This document shows positions 8,877-16,139 of a DNA stretch of 64,000 nucleotides, piece after piece. This DNA is from Devosia aurantiaca (lineage in GTDB: Bacteria; Pseudomonadota; Alphaproteobacteria; Rhizobiales; Devosiaceae), in assembly GCF_011058215.1 (NCBI RefSeq), contig NZ_JAALFG010000001.1:935001-999000 (forward strand), read 5' to 3'. Under the pieces are notes generated by a model. The model ran no database searches, was not told the origin of the DNA, and saw nothing but the letters and a program-made list of their open reading frames with translations. A program made the translations under genes and the position numbers. Position 1 is the first letter of the stretch, and every line of letters begins with the position of its first letter.

Positions 8877-9194
8877 AGGCCGGTTGGCCCCTCCGAACCG
8901 ATAAAAAACCCTTGATCAAACCCCGACGCGCTTTCACGGTTTGTAAAGGTTTCTGTTTCGTTCATGGGTCAAGGGGAGAGATGCGGATTTGCCCGCAACG
9001 CACAGCCACGAAGACTCTTTTGCCTGGAATCGGTGGCCGGTATGGTCTGTGTGATTCGGGCATGCGGGGGACACGCAGGCTCTGAAGGTTGCCGGAGCCG
9101 GGGTGCGGTTCTGCGTTGGCAGCCTTCTTTTGAGTGCAGAGCGTACCGGCAACCTGGCCGGATTGGCAGCGCAACAGAGCGAAAGAGGGCTGGT
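8877..9194. other. 318-bp gene-free interval upstream of the DivL-like kinase
   Basis: I see no convincing gene, repeat or terminator here. Open frames crossing it have no start context and no recognisable motifs. It probably holds the promoter of the kinase gene. Confidence 0.5.
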
Positions 9195-11641
9195 ATGGCG
9201 CCGGATCTATTCCGGAAGCATTGGGGATTTGCGACGCTTGCCGCAGCACCCTGACCTTGATGTCGGCAGTCCCGGCCAGCGCACAAGGCGTTCTTCCCGT
9301 CAGCATGAGTGGCGTTGCGCCGATCGCCGTCGCCTTGGGCGCGGGCGGTTTTGCGCTCCTCTCCATGGCCGTGTTGCGTACCCTTTTGGTCGACAACAAG
9401 GCCACCCGCCGCCGCGCAGCCGAGCAGGTCGCCGCACTCCGGGCCATGGTTGATGAATACGAAAATCTCGTTGCCGGCAGCCATGAACTGACCGTCCTCT
9501 GGACCGGCCAGGACGCGCCGCGCTTTTTGGGTCATGCCGCCTCGGTGCTGCCGCAAGGCCGCGAGCCCAAGAGCGTGCTCAATCTTCATTCCTGGCTCGG
9601 TGCTGCCGAGAGTAACCGCATGGCCGCTCTGGTCGAAGACCTGCGCATGCATGGGCGTGCCTTTTCGACGAGTCTCGTGACGCTGGACAAACGGCTGGTG
9701 CGCGCCACTGGCTGGGTGACCGGCGGCGCTGTTGCCCTCCGCCTCCGCCCCGCCTTCGAGCAGCCCGGTGAGACCGCGGCGGCTCCGGGAAGCGAACAGG
9801 GCGTGCGCGCCGTGTTGCGCGCACTGACCAAGCCGGCTTTCCTGCGCGATGACAATGACCGTCTGGTCTATGCAAATCCGGCTTATCTCGCGCTCTGCAC
9901 GGCGCTTGGCAAACCGGTTTCCGAAACCAGCCCGGCCGAGTTGCTCGACCCCGCTCGTATTGCCGCTCATCTCAAGTCGTGCCGCACCAGTACGGAGCCG
10001 GTCACGCTCGCCGTCGACCTGGGCGCAAAGGGCAAGTTCGAGATCGTCGAATTCCCGGTGCCCGGCGGCCGCGCCGGCTATCTGCGCGCCCTGAGCGACG
10101 CGCCGCGCGCCGTGTCCGGGGCTGAGCCGGGGCTCAGCCATATCGGTGGGGTCATCGATGCCCTCGCAACGCCCATCGCCATCTTCAATGGCCGCCGCGA
10201 GCTGGTGCAGTTCAACGAGGCCTATGCCGAGCTTTGGGGCCTGGAGCCGAGCTTTTTGACGCTCGGCCTCGACGAGCGTGCCATTCTCGACAAGTTGCGG
10301 ACCGAGGGGCAGTTGCCCAACCAGGTCGATTATCACACCTGGCGCACCAAGCACCTCGAGAGCTATAGCCGCAAGACCCCGTTCGAAGCCGACCCGTGGC
10401 ACCTGCCTGATGGCCGCACCATCAAGGTAATCTCGGCGCCGTCCGGGGCGCAAGGCGGGGTCATCTATGTCTTCGAGGACATGACCGAGCGGCTCGAATT
10501 GGAGAGTGCCAACAAGGCCTTCACCAATGTCATGCGCGAAACCATCAACGCGCTTTCCGAAGCCGTTGCCGTGTTCGGCACCAATGGGCGGCTGACGCTG
10601 TCCAATCCGCAGCTTTCCAAGCTCTGGAAAGTGCCCACCAATTTCCTCGAGACCAATCCGCATATCGACCAGCTGGCCGAAGCCTCGGGCCGGGCGATCC
10701 CCGAGGATGGGTCGACCATCTGGCGCGATTTGAAGCGCGGCATCATCGATCTCAATCCCACGCGCACCGACCAGACCGGGCGCATCAACCGCTCCGACGG
10801 GCGGCTGGTGGATTATGCCATCACCCGCCTGCCGGACGGGCAGACGATGATGACTTTCCTGGATGTCACCGAAAGCGCTAGCTATTCCAAGGTGCTCAAG
10901 GAACGCAACGATGCGCTGGTGGCCGCCGACCGGCTCAAGGACGCCTTCGTCGAAAACGTTTCCTACGAACTGCGCTCGCCGCTGACCAATATCATCGGCT
11001 TTGCCGATCTTCTGGCCGGCACCGAAGGCGGCAGCCTCAACGAGCGGCAGAGCGAATATATCGACTACATCCGCGCCTCATCGGTGACGCTGGGCGTTCT
11101 GATCGACAACATCCTCGACCTCGCCTCGGTCGATGCCGGCATTGCCGAGCTCAATCCCGAGCCGCAGGATATTGCGACGCTGGTGGACAAGGCCCGCGCC
11201 GGCATCACTGCGACTTTCCCAGAAGTTTCGGGCGAGCCGCCGAACCTCGTGGTTGCGCTCGAGCCGGACCTGCCGCCCTTTATCGCCGACGGTACCCGCA
11301 TCGTGCAGGTGCTCTACAATCTCCTCTCCAACGCCGCGCGCTTCTCGCCGCCGGGTGGGGAAATCCGGCTCTCGGTGTCGCATCGCGCCGATCGCATGCT
11401 GTTTATCATCGAGGACGAGGGCCCAGGCCTCACCGATGAAATGAAATCGGCCATCCTCACGCGGCTCGACGGTCCGCAATCGGGCGGGCGGCAGCGCGGG
11501 GCAGGGCTGGCGCTTTCCATCGTGCGCACCTTCGTCAACCTCCATGGCGGCACCATTTCCGCCGAACGCCGCGAACCCAAAGGATCGCGGATCATCGTCA
11601 ACCTGCCGCGCGACAGCGCCATGGCCGGGGTGGCGGAGTAG
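9195..11641 (+). CDS. DivL-like PAS sensor kinase with Tyr at the phospho-acceptor site (frame break near 9249)
   Basis: From ATG 9195 (purine-rich GAAAGAGGG upstream) the N-terminus reads MAPDLFRKHWGFATLAAA. The frame then breaks in CCC at 9248-9250, and one extra C joins it to LTLMSAVPASAQG, completing a signal or membrane segment. A second helix (about 41-60) and PAS regions follow. The DHp helix reads FVENVSYELRSPLTN: the usual His is Tyr (about residue 591), as in Caulobacter DivL. The ATPase domain keeps LYNLLSNAARFS, EDEGPGLTD and GAGLALSIV. About 815 aa. DivL controls CckA and cell-cycle signalling. The neighbour tsaE and the Tyr support a DivL assignment; a relative with the same substitution cannot be excluded. 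Confidence 0.75.
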
Positions 11642-11650
11642 AGCCTAAGG

Positions 11651-11766
11651 CCCCCACCCCGCCTCCCCCTTGAGGAGGGGGAGGAGTTCGGCCGGGGTTC
11701 CTGACTAGATCGTGTCAAAAGCACCAGATGGCTCCTCCCCTCCTGAAGGGGGAGGCCGGGTGGGGG
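11651..11766. repeat. Long GC-rich palindromic intergenic repeat, copy 1
   Basis: A CCCCCACCC-GCCTCCCCCTT arm at the left is matched by AAGGGGGAGG-CGGGTGGGGG at the right, with an inner GGAGGAG/CTCCTCC pair. A clearly related copy stands at 51116-51216. Dispersed elements of this kind are common between genes in Rhizobiales. It could fold as a transcript hairpin after the kinase gene. Confidence 0.8.
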
Positions 11767-11784
11767 TAGAAGCAACAGGCGCCG

Positions 11785-12216
11785 ATGATGACCGATACCC
11801 AAACCTTCCTCTCCGACGACGACGCCACCGCGAGCTTTGGCGCCAGCTTAGCCCCGACCCTCGTTCCCGGCGACATCGTCAGCCTCGAGGGCGATCTCGG
11901 CGCCGGGAAGACGGCGCTGGCGCGGGCGATTATCCAGGCGCTGGCAAAAGATCCGGCGCTCGAAGTGCCGTCGCCGACCTTTGCCATCATCCAGCCCTAT
12001 GAGACGACCGGCGGCGCCGTGCTGCATGCCGATCTTTATCGGCTGGCCGATGCCTCGGAAGCCGATGAACTGGGGCTGCTCGATGATCCCGACGCCATCG
12101 TCCTGGTCGAGTGGGCGAACCGGGCGCCACAGGTGGTGGCGGCGGTGACCGTGACGGTCACGCTCGGCATTCCACCTGGCGGGGAAGGGCGGCTGGCCGC
12201 GGTGCGGCGGAACTGA
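11785..12216 (+). CDS. tsaE: tRNA threonylcarbamoyladenosine biosynthesis ATPase TsaE
   Basis: A 143-residue P-loop protein. The Walker A motif is GDLGAGKTALARAI, and PSPTFAIIQPYE plus LHADLYRLADASEADELGL and IVLVEWANRAP are diagnostic of TsaE (YjeE). With TsaD and TsaB it drives t6A37 modification of ANN-decoding tRNAs in the cytoplasm. ATG 11785 or 11788 may be the start. In many alphaproteobacteria TsaE is fused to an aminoglycoside-phosphotransferase-like domain; here the protein ends at TsaE length and the usual following genes (nucleotidyltransferase, addB, addA) are absent, replaced by small accessory genes. Confidence 0.92.
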   Translation: MMTDTQTFLSDDDATASFGASLAPTLVPGDIVSLEGDLGAGKTALARAIIQALAKDPALEVPSPTFAIIQPYETTGGAVLHADLYRLADASEADELGLLDDPDAIVLVEWANRAPQVVAAVTVTVTLGIPPGGEGRLAAVRRN

Positions 12217-12261
12217 TCGGGGCGCTCTCCTGTTGCTTCCAGCGACAAGGAGACAAGTTTC

Positions 12262-12480
12262 ATGAGCATCGACAACCCGACCCAGCCGACCATTCCGACC
12301 CTGCCCGACGACACCCAGCCCGGCGCCGTGCCGCCGATGGGTCCGGGGACGGCGCGGCCCGACAACGAAGACTTTCCGCTCGAGCCCGACAGCCCCGGCA
12401 AGGCGCCGGATTTCCCGCCGGGCCAAAAGTCCTTCCCCGATAATGTCGAGCCGCCGGCCGACCATCCGCAAAGCCAGTGA
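12262..12480 (+). CDS. Small proline/aspartate-rich hypothetical protein
   Basis: A 72-residue frame with a good AAGGAGA ribosome site 8-9 bases before ATG 12262. It is about a quarter proline, acidic, with no hydrophobic segment, cysteine or recognised motif, and is probably disordered and cytoplasmic. It ends one base before the convergent DUF1810 gene. I do not recognise the family. The ribosome site and codon use like neighbouring genes are the main reasons to accept it. Confidence 0.6.
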   Translation: MSIDNPTQPTIPTLPDDTQPGAVPPMGPGTARPDNEDFPLEPDSPGKAPDFPPGQKSFPDNVEPPADHPQSQ

Positions 12481-12933
12481 TCAGCCGAGGAGGGCCAGCG
12501 TGCGCTGGTCCTCTTCGCCACGGTTGAAAGCGCCGAGGGCTCTCGGAAAGAGAGACTCGTCGGGAAGGGCGCGGGCAAAGAGCGTCATCGAGGAAATGAA
12601 CTTCTTGTCGTCCGGCGTGCCGAAGATGGTAGTGAGATCGCGCGGCGCGGCCCCATCGGGCGCATGCAGCAGCACCGCTTCGGTGCATTCGCGCAGGCGC
12701 GCGCCGAGCACCGGATGGGCGGCAAAGGTGCGGGCTTCGTCGAGGCTTTGGAGCGCATAGTTACGCGCCATCTCGCTGTGGCCGAGCCCGGCGAGCTGGG
12801 GAAAGATGAACCACATCCAATGGCTCTGTTTCTGGCCAGCGCGCAGCTCGCCCACGGCTTCGGGGTAGACCCGGTCCTGCGCCCTAAGGAATTTTGCGAC
12901 CAGCGCGCCTTGGGGCTCAGCGGCGATTGCCAT
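12481..12933 (-). CDS. DUF1810 domain-containing protein
   Basis: A 150-residue protein. The family signature appears as FLRAQDRVYPEAVGELRAGQKQ, SHWMWFIFPQLAGLGHSEMARNYAL, HPVLGARLREC and IFGTPDDKKFISSMTLFA, covering nearly the full length. DUF1810 (YcgL-like calpastatin fold) proteins are widespread and functionally unassigned. ATG 12933 is used because family similarity begins right after it, although the open frame extends further. It overlaps the end of the small gene 12917-13075 by 17 bp, suggesting co-transcription from the right. Confidence 0.85.
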   Translation of the reverse strand: MAIAAEPQGALVAKFLRAQDRVYPEAVGELRAGQKQSHWMWFIFPQLAGLGHSEMARNYALQSLDEARTFAAHPVLGARLRECTEAVLLHAPDGAAPRDLTTIFGTPDDKKFISSMTLFARALPDESLFPRALGAFNRGEEDQRTLALLG

Positions 12934-13075
12934 GAGGATCCTTCTTGCCGATCTTGTCGGCGTCGTCCTCTTTCGCGAACTCGCCGGCCGGCTGTTCGGT
13001 GTCTTCGCGCGTATCGTTGAGCGACTTGGTGTCGTCGTCCTGCTTGGCATTGCCGGGCTTTTCGGTTCGGGGCAT
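12917..13075 (-). CDS. Small charged hypothetical protein
   Basis: A 52-residue, very hydrophilic protein beginning MPRTEKPGNAKQDDDTKSLN, with alternating Lys and Asp/Glu and no hydrophobic segment. AAGGAG lies 7 bases before ATG 13075, which strongly supports translation. Its 3' end overlaps the DUF1810 start by 17 bp. It resembles the small disordered stress-linked proteins common in Rhizobiales, but I cannot name a family. Confidence 0.6.
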   Translation of the reverse strand: MPRTEKPGNAKQDDDTKSLNDTREDTEQPAGEFAKEDDADKIGKKDPHGNRR

Positions 13076-13521
13076 GGCGCATCTCCTTGTGTGTTTGGGG
13101 AACGGCGCAAGCGGGCGGCGGTTGCGCGGAGGCGAGCAGACGCGCCGGACGGCGGGACGCCTCCGGGTGTGCGGCAGATGATGGTGCCCCGAGACGGTTT
13201 TCGCCTCTTGAGTAGTTTTGTGTTGAGACAAAGACCGTCTCGAGGCGCCGGGTTTTCTGGCAGGCAGCGTCTTAGGGGAGGATTACGCCTCCCCGTCCGC
13301 GGACCCAGACTCCGGAACGATTCAGAGCCCTCCCGACTGTCGCCGGACGGTTGATCGTTGCAACCCCATCTCCACCCGGCTGATGCGGGGAGAATAGCGC
13401 GGGTTTTTGGCACGGGGATAAGCGGGACAAACCTTTCCTCTCCCGCAGGCGGGGGAGGAAAAAGAGGTGTGATCGTTCTTGTTTCGTTCTCGTGCTACTG
13501 TGTCGCGACGGAGACTGATTC
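13076..13521. other. 446-bp gene-free interval
   Basis: This lies between divergent genes and should hold both promoters. GAGACGGT at 13191-13198 and ACCGTCTC at 13234-13241 form an inverted pair with a 35-base spacer. A GC-rich hairpin (CTCTCCCGC/GCGGGGGAG) stands near 13440-13460. I see no credible coding sequence. Confidence 0.5.
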
Positions 13522-13848
13522 ATGCCCCAACCCTATCGCGGAGAACGGCCCTATCCGGGCAAGGAATGGACGCTCAAGCATGCGGCCGATGACGGGCAGA
13601 TCGTCATCTGCAAATGCGGCCTGTGCAAGCGCGAGGTGCGGTACCTGGCAACCGACCTCATCCAGTTCTTCGCCCCCAGCCGCGACGCCCTCGACCCACC
13701 CTTCGGCTGCGCCAATTGCGGCCCGGACGGCTGGGTCCGCGTGACGCTGACCTATCCAACGACCTGGGACTATGGCGTGCTCATGGTGCGGCGACCGGGC
13801 GAGGTACGGCAGATCCAGACGTGGAAGTGGGTGAAGCTGGGTGACTAG
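13522..13848 (+). CDS. Small zinc-ribbon-like hypothetical protein
   Basis: A 108-residue cytoplasmic protein with two Cys pairs: CKCGLCKR near residues 31-38 and FGCANCG near residues 81-87, spaced as in a zinc ribbon. A Trp-rich end (TTWDYGVLMVRRPG, QTWKWVKLGD) follows. GGAG stands 9 bases before ATG 13522. No catalytic motif is seen. The pattern suggests nucleic-acid or protein binding, as an inference only. The tail of this gene is echoed in a degenerate copy at 14124-14156 because of a local tandem duplication. Confidence 0.65.
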   Translation: MPQPYRGERPYPGKEWTLKHAADDGQIVICKCGLCKREVRYLATDLIQFFAPSRDALDPPFGCANCGPDGWVRVTLTYPTTWDYGVLMVRRPGEVRQIQTWKWVKLGD

Positions 13849-13863
13849 CCTGCGGCGGCACGC

Positions 13864-13888
13864 AAAATCGCTCCAGTGGAGCGATTTT
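13864..13888. repeat. Dispersed CTCC-AGT-GGAG hairpin element, copy 1
   Basis: AAAATCGCTCC and GGAGCGATTTT form a perfect 11-bp stem with a 3-base loop, just after the zinc-ribbon gene. The terminal T4 makes it a plausible terminator. A near-identical element is at 57490-57514. Confidence 0.7.
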
Positions 13889-13946
13889 AGCAGGCTAGGC
13901 CCGGAGAGCTGCGCTCGCAGGGCGGGAGGGTGTCACAACCACCAGC

Positions 13947-14036
13947 TGTCACCCCGGGCTTGACCCGGGGCCCAGCTACGGAGCGCGCCGCAACCTCTAT
14001 GCCCTAAACAATCACCTCAAGATAGGCCCCGGCCTT
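13947..14036. repeat. TGTCACCCCGGGCTTGACCC intergenic repeat, copy 1
   Basis: The core at 13947-13977 is followed by a partner arm (GGCCCCGGCCTTCGCCGGG then ACAGCCGGTGGG) from about 14036. The core recurs at 14194-14224 and 14680-14710. This is a well-known short palindromic repeat type in high-GC alphaproteobacteria. Confidence 0.8.
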
Positions 14037-14193
14037 CGCCGGGTAACAGCCGGTGGGTGTTGTTGCATTGTGCCTAGGTTGAAGCACTGCGGGGGCTTCG
14101 TCTACATCATGGTCAATCGCAAGCCAGACTTGGAAGTGGGTGAAGTTGGGCGAATAAAGAGGGTGTTCGCTAGATGATCCCACAACCACCAGC

Positions 14194-14310
14194 TGTCACC
14201 CCGGGCTTGACCCGGGGCCCAGCTACGGAGCGCGCCGCAACCTCTATGCCCCGCACAACCACCTCAGGATGGGCCCCGGCCTTCGCCGGGGTGACAGCCG
14301 GTGGGTTTTA
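14194..14310. repeat. TGTCACCCCGGGCTTGACCC intergenic repeat, copy 2
   Basis: Core at 14194-14224 and partner arm GGGCCCCGGCCTTCGCCGGG-GTGACAGCCGGTGGG at about 14272-14306. The two arms are inverted relative to each other (TGTCACCCCGG against CCGGGGTGACA), so the whole 110-bp unit can fold on itself. Confidence 0.8.
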
Positions 14311-14348
14311 TTGCATTGTGCCTCGGTTGAAGCACTGCGGGAGCGCCG

Positions 14349-14642
14349 GTGTACTTCGTCTACATTATGGTCAATCGCAAGAACGGTACGGACTATACCG
14401 GCGTCACCAATGACCTTGTGCGCCGCACCTATGAACATCGAGAGGGGCTAGCGCCCGGCTTCACCAAGACCAATGGCTGCAAGCGGCTGGTCTGGTACGA
14501 GACGCACGATGACATAAGCGAGGCCATTCTTCGGGAAAAGCGCATCAAGCGGTGGTTGCGAGCGTGGAAGGTGCGGCTGATCGAAGAGCAAAACCCCGAC
14601 TGGAACGATCTCTGGTGGGAAATCACGGGGCAGCGCGAGTGA
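14349..14642 (+). CDS. GIY-YIG nuclease superfamily protein
   Basis: A 97-residue single-domain protein like the YhbQ/UPF0213 group. The GIY-YIG equivalents are YFVYIMVNRKNGTDYTGVT near residues 2-20, with an Arg in LVRRTYEHREG and Glu in EAILREKRIKRWLRAWKVRLIEEQNP, the usual KR-IK-W core of this family. The start is GTG 14349. These small proteins probably cut structured DNA, but function is rarely tested. The gene is embedded in palindromic repeats, and a truncated copy of its start lies upstream at 14094-14123. Confidence 0.85.
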   Translation: MYFVYIMVNRKNGTDYTGVTNDLVRRTYEHREGLAPGFTKTNGCKRLVWYETHDDISEAILREKRIKRWLRAWKVRLIEEQNPDWNDLWWEITGQRE

Positions 14643-14679
14643 GGGTGGTTGAAGCACTCCGCTTATCGCATCCACCGCA

Positions 14680-14710
14680 TGTCACCCCGGGCTTGACCCG
14701 GGGCCCAGCT
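14680..14710. repeat. TGTCACCCCGGGCTTGACCC intergenic repeat, copy 3 (solo arm)
   Basis: A third copy of the same core, following the GIY-YIG gene and immediately before the AT-richer DUF5343/HEPN cassette. No complementary arm is visible within the next 80 bases. Confidence 0.75.
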
Positions 14711-14791
14711 CGGAAAGGAGCCGCAACGTCGATGCTTTGAACAGGTACCTCAAAGTAGGCTTGTGACCGCTGGTGAGTGTCAAACGATCTG

Positions 14792-15373
14792 CTACTTGGG
14801 ACCTTCCAACAATCTGAACCAGTCTTTGACTGCCAGCTTCAGTCGATCGACTTCGTCCTCAGCTAGCACACCACAATGAGCGATAGGGCCCCTAAGCGTA
14901 TTCAGAGCAAACATGACACGACCTAAGGCTTTCTCATTGCTCAACATGCCTCCAAACAAAACCCAGTTATGTCTGATGACGTCCCCTAGTTGCCCAAACG
15001 AAATAAAATCCAGTTCATTATCTGATCTACTAGTTACCCCAGCTTCACGCTCACGCTGCTGATTTTGCCTGCACTCTTCTTTTGCAGAGTTTGGTGCATG
15101 CGCTGCCCACCACCCTACGCCATGTGCTTCTGTTAGGGTGTCGTCGATTAATCGACGGATGTCATTCTCCAGCATGTAGAACAGCCGGTAGTACTCTGCC
15201 ATTCGGTCGGCTTGCTCGCGCAGGTTACTCGAGAACTGCTCGATTGAACTGCGTGTGACAGGTTCATGCGCTAAGTCAATCTTGCGCGCGGGTTGAGGTA
15301 TGCGCTCGTCGAGAGCTAATTTAACAGAGGCACACTTTAGAATGAATAGCTCAATCCGATCAACATATATCAT
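14792..15373 (-). CDS. Swt1-type HEPN domain protein (putative RNase)
   Basis: A 193-residue protein. The second half matches Swt1-family HEPN domains: YYRLFYMLENDIRRLIDDTL, a W-W segment, then DFISFGQLGDVIRHNW and LNTLRGPIAHC. The latter gives Arg161-x4-His166, the R-x4-6-H catalytic pair of HEPN RNases. HEPN domains are the RNase modules of many toxin-antitoxin and anti-phage systems. ATG 15373 overlaps the stop of the upstream DUF5343 gene by 4 bp (ATGA), so the two are coupled. Base composition is distinctly AT-richer than flanking housekeeping genes, suggesting transfer. It is intact, unlike many neighbours. The defence role is inferred. Confidence 0.75.
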   Translation of the reverse strand: MIYVDRIELFILKCASVKLALDERIPQPARKIDLAHEPVTRSSIEQFSSNLREQADRMAEYYRLFYMLENDIRRLIDDTLTEAHGVGWWAAHAPNSAKEECRQNQQREREAGVTSRSDNELDFISFGQLGDVIRHNWVLFGGMLSNEKALGRVMFALNTLRGPIAHCGVLAEDEVDRLKLAVKDWFRLLEGPK

Positions 15374-16080
15374 CGCATCAGGTTTTCTTTGATGCTTTTG
15401 AAAATCGCGTTCAAAACATTAAGATCAGACGTCTCTGGAAGAACTATGTTTATATTGTACGCTAGACGGAGTGGGGCGGTATCCAATCTATCCAGTTCTG
15501 GTGTTGGAGGAGGCGCGCGGTCCGGCACCTCTCTTTCGTCAGGGCCAGCAGTCGATTTTGCAACGTCTATATCCTGAGGAACGAAACTCTTGATAGCGTT
15601 GAATGTACTGCGTATGAGGCCCGCGACGGCATCGTTGCTCTTTAAGCCGGTAATTTCAACGATGATGTCTTTGATCTTTGCTTCGTCGGCAGCGTGAGCA
15701 TAATCGCTGCGCTTGAAAATCTCAGCATAGGCAGACCGTAGCCCTTGTAAGGCTGCAGCACCTTGGCCTGCCTCCGTTCGGAATTTGCCGTAGAGGTCGG
15801 TTGGTACGCCCTCCGAGCTCAGAAACCCCATCTTCTTTAGCATTGGTATCGTAGATCTAGCGCCGCCGCCTGACATCTTTAGAACATTAGCTAGAAAGTC
15901 TGCGGTGAACTTATCTGGGCGCTGCGCTTCGACCAGCTTCTCCAAGACGCGTTTAAGAGTTCCCGGCGTTGAGATATAGGGAAGATTTCCAGGTATTTTG
16001 CGTGGAGACGCGGCTTGTTCTGTCGAAGTCTCCCTTTTGCCTTCATCAGTCGTTTGTGGATTTTCAGCTGCCGCTGTCAT
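15370..16080 (-). CDS. DUF5343 domain-containing protein
   Basis: A 236-residue protein. After a charged N-terminal tail, residues about 28-170 fit DUF5343: NLPYISTPGTLKRVLEKL, then FLANVLKMSGGGARSTIPMLKKMGFL, GVPTDLYGKFR, and a SDYAHAADEAKIKDIIVEITG segment. The first part looks like a winged helix. A Pro-rich linker leads to a conserved tail (LAYNINIVLPETSDLNVLNAIFKSIKENL). ATG 16080 is preferred over an in-frame ATG at 16104 because AGGGGGA lies 5 bases upstream. It is the first gene of a two-gene unit with the HEPN protein. The family has no established function; an antitoxin, sensor or regulator role is an inference. Confidence 0.75.
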   Translation of the reverse strand: MTAAAENPQTTDEGKRETSTEQAASPRKIPGNLPYISTPGTLKRVLEKLVEAQRPDKFTADFLANVLKMSGGGARSTIPMLKKMGFLSSEGVPTDLYGKFRTEAGQGAAALQGLRSAYAEIFKRSDYAHAADEAKIKDIIVEITGLKSNDAVAGLIRSTFNAIKSFVPQDIDVAKSTAGPDEREVPDRAPPPTPELDRLDTAPLRLAYNINIVLPETSDLNVLNAIFKSIKENLMR

Positions 16081-16139
16081 AGAAGTCCCCCTGTTGCTGC
16101 ACAAGAATACTTCTCAGAAGTTCTTAAAAGTCTAGCCTG

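Larger units (their letters stand above)
13815..14381. repeat. Imperfect tandem duplication (13815-14123 and 14124-14381)
   Basis: Both units start with CCAGAC(G/T)TGGAAGTGGGTGAAG (end of the zinc-ribbon gene), run through the same TGTCACCCCGGG repeat and CGGAGCGCGCCGCAACCTCTATGCC, then GGCCTTCGCCGGG and TTGAAGCACTGCGGG, and finish with TCGTCTACAT(C/T)ATGGTCAATCGCAAG (start of a GIY-YIG gene). Unit 1 carries a truncated GIY-YIG start and unit 2 the degenerate tail of the zinc-ribbon gene, so a segment spanning both genes duplicated and then decayed. Confidence 0.85.

Noticed and set aside
14094..14190. A second GIY-YIG gene before the intact one
   Set aside because: Only the first 10 or so codons are present without a start codon, joined to the tail of another gene by the local duplication; it is a fragment, not a gene.
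13940..14710. A CRISPR array suggested by repeated TGTCACCCCGGGCTTGACCC units
   Set aside because: The three copies are irregularly spaced, palindromic and contain flanking conserved arms rather than unique spacers; no cas gene is present.
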